NCBI GenBank assembly: GCA_910592005.1
Contig: CAJVPP010002984.1
Coordinates: 1-12,937 of the forward strand
Source of the DNA: Funneliformis mosseae
Lineage: Eukaryota; Glomeromycota; Glomeromycetes; Glomerales; Glomeraceae
Direction of reading: 5' to 3'
Length of the DNA: 12,937 nt
Part shown: positions 8,977 through 12,937 of the stretch, piece by piece
Layout of the letters: every line of letters starts with the position of its first letter
Numbering within the stretch: position 1 is the first letter of the stretch
Made by a program: the position numbers and the translations under genes
The notes under the pieces: generated by a model
What the model was told of the DNA's origin: nothing
Database searches by the model: none
Seen by the model: the letters and a program-made list of their open reading frames with translations, nothing else

Positions 8977-11900
8977 TTACAAATGGTATTTTCTATTAAT
9001 TGAATTAATAGCTAAATATTCTTTTTCATTTTACTAAGCTGAAATTCAATAATTAATCAGTTCAATTTGACCTAAAATATGATGAACTGGTATAATACAA
9101 TCATGACTTTTTGGATAAAATTCAGTATTTCATAATTCGTCATTATATGTTCTTTCTTCGTTAAAATAATATTGCATATTTAAAAAACTTGCAGATTTAT
9201 ACCAATAAACAAATGCTAGAAAATGTTCAGCCTATCTGGATAGCAAATCGACCTTATGTGTAAAATAATATTAAACTTGACCAGGATAACAATTGATTGT
9301 ATTATTATTTGTAATAAATTTAGCTAAAATGTATGAATTTTTTACATGTTGTAAAGACATTAATGATCCAAAGATTTCAAAACCAATTTAGCATCTTCTG
9401 AATTGATTCATTTTGACCTGATTCATTATACTATCTTCTGAATCCTTATTGAATGGCTTCCTAAAATCAAATGTAGTATAAGTCGCATTATAGTATTCAA
9501 TAATCAAATCAAGTATTTCACTTGAAATAATTATATTATCAGATGATAGTTTAAGGAATTTACTGGGATATGATTCACAACTAATAATATTTGATTTTTT
9601 AATATTTTATGAATTCATCCAAAATCAATGGATTTTATCAGAAGAAAATTTGTCTATATTTGAAAAAGAATTAATTGAAGGCTAATTGTCTAGCAATTCA
9701 AGTCTTTTTACCTCAATAACACTAAAACTTATAATACTGTTAATTTGAATATCAAATATCAATTAAAGCATTAGCTCAAATTTGATTTTTCTATTACTAT
9801 TTGGTAAAGAACTTAAAAATCGTTCATAAATTAGTAAGCTGATTTATTCAAGAAATTCTCAAAAAAAATACCTAATATTCCATTCATACGTTCAAATGAA
9901 AAACACCAAAACGCATATAACAGACCATAGTCTCTTAAGTAATCATACAAATGGAGAGAAAAGTGAGATTTTTTTGCATTCATGATTATTTTCAATCAAC
10001 TTCACCATCTTAATTAGTCTTCGATGTGCTTCATGTAATAGATCTGATTTTACAATCTGGCTTACTAAAATTGTACAAATCTTTACGAATTGTGTAAGAA
10101 TCTTTCTATCTACAATCAGAAGATGTTCCTAAAGTGAAATAGTGGCATATACAGTGAAAAATATTCACCACTGATTAGCCGTAAAATTAGAAAATCCTTC
10201 TCCTTCATGAATTTTACCCAAAATTTGACCCAGATCAAAAGGAATCTGAAACTTATACATCTTTTTCTGAATCTTATTCAAGGAATTTGATATCAAAATC
10301 CTTTATCAATTCAGATTCATTTTATTATTTATCGTGCAATGCCTAAAAATAGGCAATGTATTGGATCAATTGTGATATATTTTATAGGGTCAAAATATAG
10401 CAAATGTAATAATTCAGATCATCTTATGTCACTTTGCTTTACAAATCATTTTCGTAAAGCGTCTAAATTACAGTGTCTCCATTCTAACGCATTTTGACAA
10501 TACTCAATTGGATTTTGCATAATGAACCAATCATCGATATTATCCATTCTGGCAAAATTATGCTGATGATTTTAATAATTTGCCTTCTTTTCATATCTAT
10601 GACATGATACTAAGGCTGAAATATGTTCACATATTTTCTGTGACCAGTACATCACATGAAATAAGAATTAAATCTGTATGAATATTCTTTCCTTTAGGAT
10701 ATTCATATATTTTATCTATTATTAATCCATTTTAAAGTGATTCTAATTCATTTATAATTAGTACTAAATAGTAATTTATTTTATGTAAACTGACTTCATT
10801 TGGTCTGGATAAAAGACCAAAAATTAGTAAATTTTTACATTTAAATCAGATATCATGAAATTAATTGTATATAGTAGCATATACAGTCAACTCTTATTAT
10901 AGCGAACTCTTGATATAACGAATTTTTTGAACAAATATAATAAAAATACTCTTATAGTGAATTAGCCAATCAAATCTCTTAAAATCTTTACTATAGCCTT
11001 ATAGCAAAGTTAAAGTCTAGGACATAGAGTTCGTTATAATAAGAGTTGACTGTATTACTCTGATGCTATAAACAGTATCACTATATAGCTGAAACTAGTC
11101 GAGATTTAGCATTAATCTAAAATGAGAATTGGTCATTTTATTTTAAAAAAAATTTGCTGAATCTTCTTATGAATATTCTTTTAACATCTGCTATACTTTA
11201 CTATTATAAATATCAGTCATAATATTGTCAAAACGTTGACGATTTGTCTATTATCTCAGGCTAGTTTTAAAATTAGGCTGTTAATACATAAAAGTGAGTT
11301 GTTGTTAAATTTTAGAAAATAGAAAGATTAAATTAGGTTGAATTAAAGTTTAATTTGTTGATACAATTTTTTAAGATAATGAAGTATTGTAAAATCATAT
11401 TTTGCAAATTGATGAATTAGAAAATTCTACATGTTAATATTTTATTACAGTTGGCATATTATTCTGTTGAAAATTCACCACTTTCTGCTTTTGATATAGC
11501 TTATGACAATTGAAATAAGAAACAAAGTGGTAAAATCAGTTATTTAATTCAAATGCTTTTTTTGTTAAGTATATTGAATTTAGAAAATTTTTAAATTTGT
11601 CACCTTCGATTTCTATAAGAACCAATTTCATTAATTTTATTAACGCTTCAGTTGCAGATCTGTAATATTGAATCTTATCTAAAATGATATAATCTAAAGT
11701 AATATTCACAAAAATCAGTTATTAATTAATTCTGTATTTAGTGGATTTTAAAATGGCTCATAATCTAGTGATACATAATCTTCAAATGTTTGAAAATCAT
11801 CTTCTACAAAAATATCATCATCTTTAAATTTACCTATAATATAATCTTCTTTAGTAGTAAATTCTAAAGATTCTGAATGTTGATCAGCTTCTATTTCAGA

Positions 11901-12375
11901 ATCATCAAAGGATTTATGCCAGATTTTGAACAATTTGTATATTTTTTTATATGTCTCTGAGATAAAAAAGTAGAATCAAAATCTTCTTAATATTCATCAT
12001 CAGATTCATGTTTAATGATTTTTATAATTTGTCTAGTCGAAGTCAATATTAACGATTTTTCATTTCTTCTTATATTCTGAATTGATAAAATGTATCTGAA
12101 ATAGAACTTTGTGAATCTTGATATCTAATTCTAGTATTACGAGAGGTTGATGACTTAAGAGTAGATATATTTTCTTTATTAGTTAAATCACTAATCAACT
12201 TACTTATTCTTCTACAAGAAGATATATTTGAAGATTGAAAAGTAGAAATATCTTCTTCATCAATTAATCTAGAAATTGATCTATTTCTTTTATGAAAAGA
12301 TGTATTAGAAGATTGACTTAATGATGATAAATCATTATTACTACGTAATTTAGAAATTGACCTTTTTTAGCTCAT
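8977..12375 (-). pseudogene. Degraded TNP2/CACTA-like transposase gene (Transposase_21 type), interrupted by a MITE
   Basis: Would-be transposase of an EnSpm/CACTA-like element. From the ATG at 12375 the order of recognisable blocks is: a Ser/Arg-rich N-terminus open for 98 codons (12366-12073) apart from a TAA at codon 3; an acidic stretch with DDDIFVEDDFQTFEDY (11933-11748, 61 codons); NCHKLYQKQKVV; LMLNLD then FQLYSDTVYSI; the MITE; LLSRPNEVSLHKINYYL; LISCDVLVTE; VSCHRYEKKANY; HNFARMDNIDDWFIMQ; YITIDPIHCLFLGIAR (10385-10330), the DPMH..FLG signature of TNP2 proteins; FSNFTANQW; TQFVKICTILVSQIVK; YAFWCFSFERMNGILG; and VHHILGQIEL. The end is NRKYHL with TAA at 8979-8977. Without the MITE and one TA the span is 3228 bases, about 1076 codons. 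Many stops and several frameshifts inactivate it. It keeps more CG sites than the DDE pseudogene, so it may be less decayed. Family assignment is by motif memory; no CACTA-type termini were found. Confidence 0.85.
10884..11052. mobile_element. 169-bp MITE with 27-bp terminal inverted repeats inserted in the TNP2-like gene
   Basis: The arms 10884-10910 and 11026-11052 are reverse complements over 27 bases with one mismatch (a G/A transition at arm position 19). Each starts CAGTCAACTCTTATTATA. The element is flanked by TA on both sides (10882-10883 and 11053-11054), the target duplication of Tc1/mariner-superfamily elements. Its CAGTCA ends and an internal ATAACGAAT resemble the element at 1-122. 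There is no coding capacity, so it was presumably mobilised in trans by a pogo/Tigger-like transposase. The insertion plus one TA adds 171 bases, keeping the reading phase of the host gene but adding an in-frame TAG soon after entry. Confidence 0.9.
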
Positions 12376-12604
12376 TTTTATTTTATAATTGAGAAATTAA
12401 AATGAAAATAAAAGTTTATAATAGAGTTATTTTTGAGGATGATTTTAGTTGAATTTTATATTTTTTTAAAAAAATACAATAGTTTCATAAATATTTATAT
12501 TATTATAATAAACTATTATTTTCCTTTTTTAGTAAATATAAATAATTAAACAAATTTTTTTTTTAAAATAATTGTAATGTTTATAACTATTTTTGTTAAA
12601 TTTG
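12376..12604. other. A+T-rich region upstream of the TNP2-like gene
   Basis: It precedes the gene on the minus strand, so it would have held the promoter. No clear TATA box or other signal can be singled out in such A/T-rich sequence. Long T and A runs occur (for example 12465-12475 and 12557-12565). Confidence 0.4.
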
Positions 12605-12850
12605 TTTTGATTTAATGCATCAATAAATTATTTCTGAATTTTATATTAATTTAATATATAATAAAAGTATTATTTTTGATTTACTTTAAGTTATTTTGAT
12701 TTAATGCATTGATAAATTGTTTCTGAATCTTATATTAATTTAATGCATGATGAAAGTATTATTTTTAAGTTCATTTTGATTTAATATATTGATAAATTAT
12801 TTCTGATTTATTTTAAGTCTCGTTTAATACATAATTAAAGTATTAATTGC
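12605..12850. repeat. Tandem repeat with 80-89-bp units, three copies
   Basis: Units starting TTTTGATTTAAT begin at 12605, 12694 and 12774 (steps of 89 and 80). They share TTGATAAATT, TTTCTGA, TTAATGCAT-like and GAAAGTATTATTTTT-like blocks. The third copy is partly rearranged, and a fragment TTTGATAAATTCATCAG follows. The array lies 230 bp upstream of the TNP2-like start codon. Together with the array at 8509-8890 it brackets that gene, as subterminal repeats would. Confidence 0.8.
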
Positions 12851-12880
12851 TTTGATAAATTCATCAGTAAATTTAATAAT

Positions 12881-12937
12881 GCGAAGTATTACGTAAACCC
12901 TACGCTTCGTAATCTTACGTAAGGTTACGAGCCCGTC
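12881..12937. repeat. CG-rich palindromic segment at the right edge, possibly a transposon end
   Basis: TTACGTAA, itself palindromic, occurs at 12889-12896 and 12915-12922. Around the second, 12907-12930 forms a 24-bp palindrome with one mismatched pair. CGAAG (12882-12886) also pairs with CTTCG (12905-12909). Seven CG sites in 57 bases contrast sharply with the flank to the left, so this is probably the start of a younger inserted element running out of the window. The family is unknown. Confidence 0.5.

Noticed and set aside
8977..12375. Antisense or alternative genes over the TNP2-like region
   Set aside because: No plus-strand frame of useful length or motif content was seen. All recognisable protein blocks lie on the minus strand.
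8450..12937. CACTA-type terminal inverted repeats around the TNP2-like gene
   Set aside because: CACTA/TAGTG strings occur but none form a matched pair with similar inner sequence at both sides of the gene. The right terminus may lie outside the window.

Overview
The window looks like a transposon graveyard from a very A+T-rich eukaryotic nuclear genome. The best guess is an arbuscular mycorrhizal fungus (Glomeromycotina, Rhizophagus-like). This rests on two degraded transposase genes on the minus strand. Their conserved blocks match, from memory, transposase families abundant in such fungi. One gene also keeps a 62-nt spliceosomal-type intron. No intact protein-coding gene, tRNA, rRNA, CRISPR array or prokaryotic operon was seen.

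Layout, left to right. (1) Positions 1-122 are the end of a pogo/Tigger-like TA-inserting DNA element that extends beyond the window. They hold nested palindromes and many CG dinucleotides. (2) Positions 123-4553 are very A+T-rich and almost free of CG. They contain a small inverted-repeat relic (767-832), a short tandem and inverted repeat patch (1331-1476) and an unrecognised, stop-interrupted coding relic on the minus strand (1913-2263). (3) Positions 4554-7113 are a 2.56-kb DNA transposon with recognisable but decayed terminal inverted repeats, enclosing a dead DDE transposase gene (4671-6800, minus). (4) Positions 7114-8508 are A+T-rich spacer with a 151-bp MITE-like inverted-repeat element (7326-7476) and a 44-bp hairpin. 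(5) Positions 8509-8890 are a tandem repeat with 72-74-bp units. (6) Positions 8977-12375 (minus) are a long TNP2/CACTA-like (Transposase_21 type) pseudogene. A 169-bp MITE with 27-bp terminal inverted repeats and a perfect TA duplication is inserted in it at 10884-11052. (7) Positions 12605-12850 are a second tandem repeat (80-89-bp units), and 12881-12937 are a CG-rich palindromic end.

The parts are related as layers of insertion and decay rather than as a working pathway. In the older elements, most inactivating changes and most differences between repeat arms are C-to-T or G-to-A. Three stretches lack CG entirely or nearly so: about 2.45 kb, 1.1 kb and the first transposase gene. This is what cytosine methylation plus deamination, or a RIP-like process, would leave. 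The window edges and the small MITE keep CG sites and near-identical arms, so they look younger. The most informative items are the fully bounded 2.56-kb element and the MITE whose removal restores the host transposase reading.
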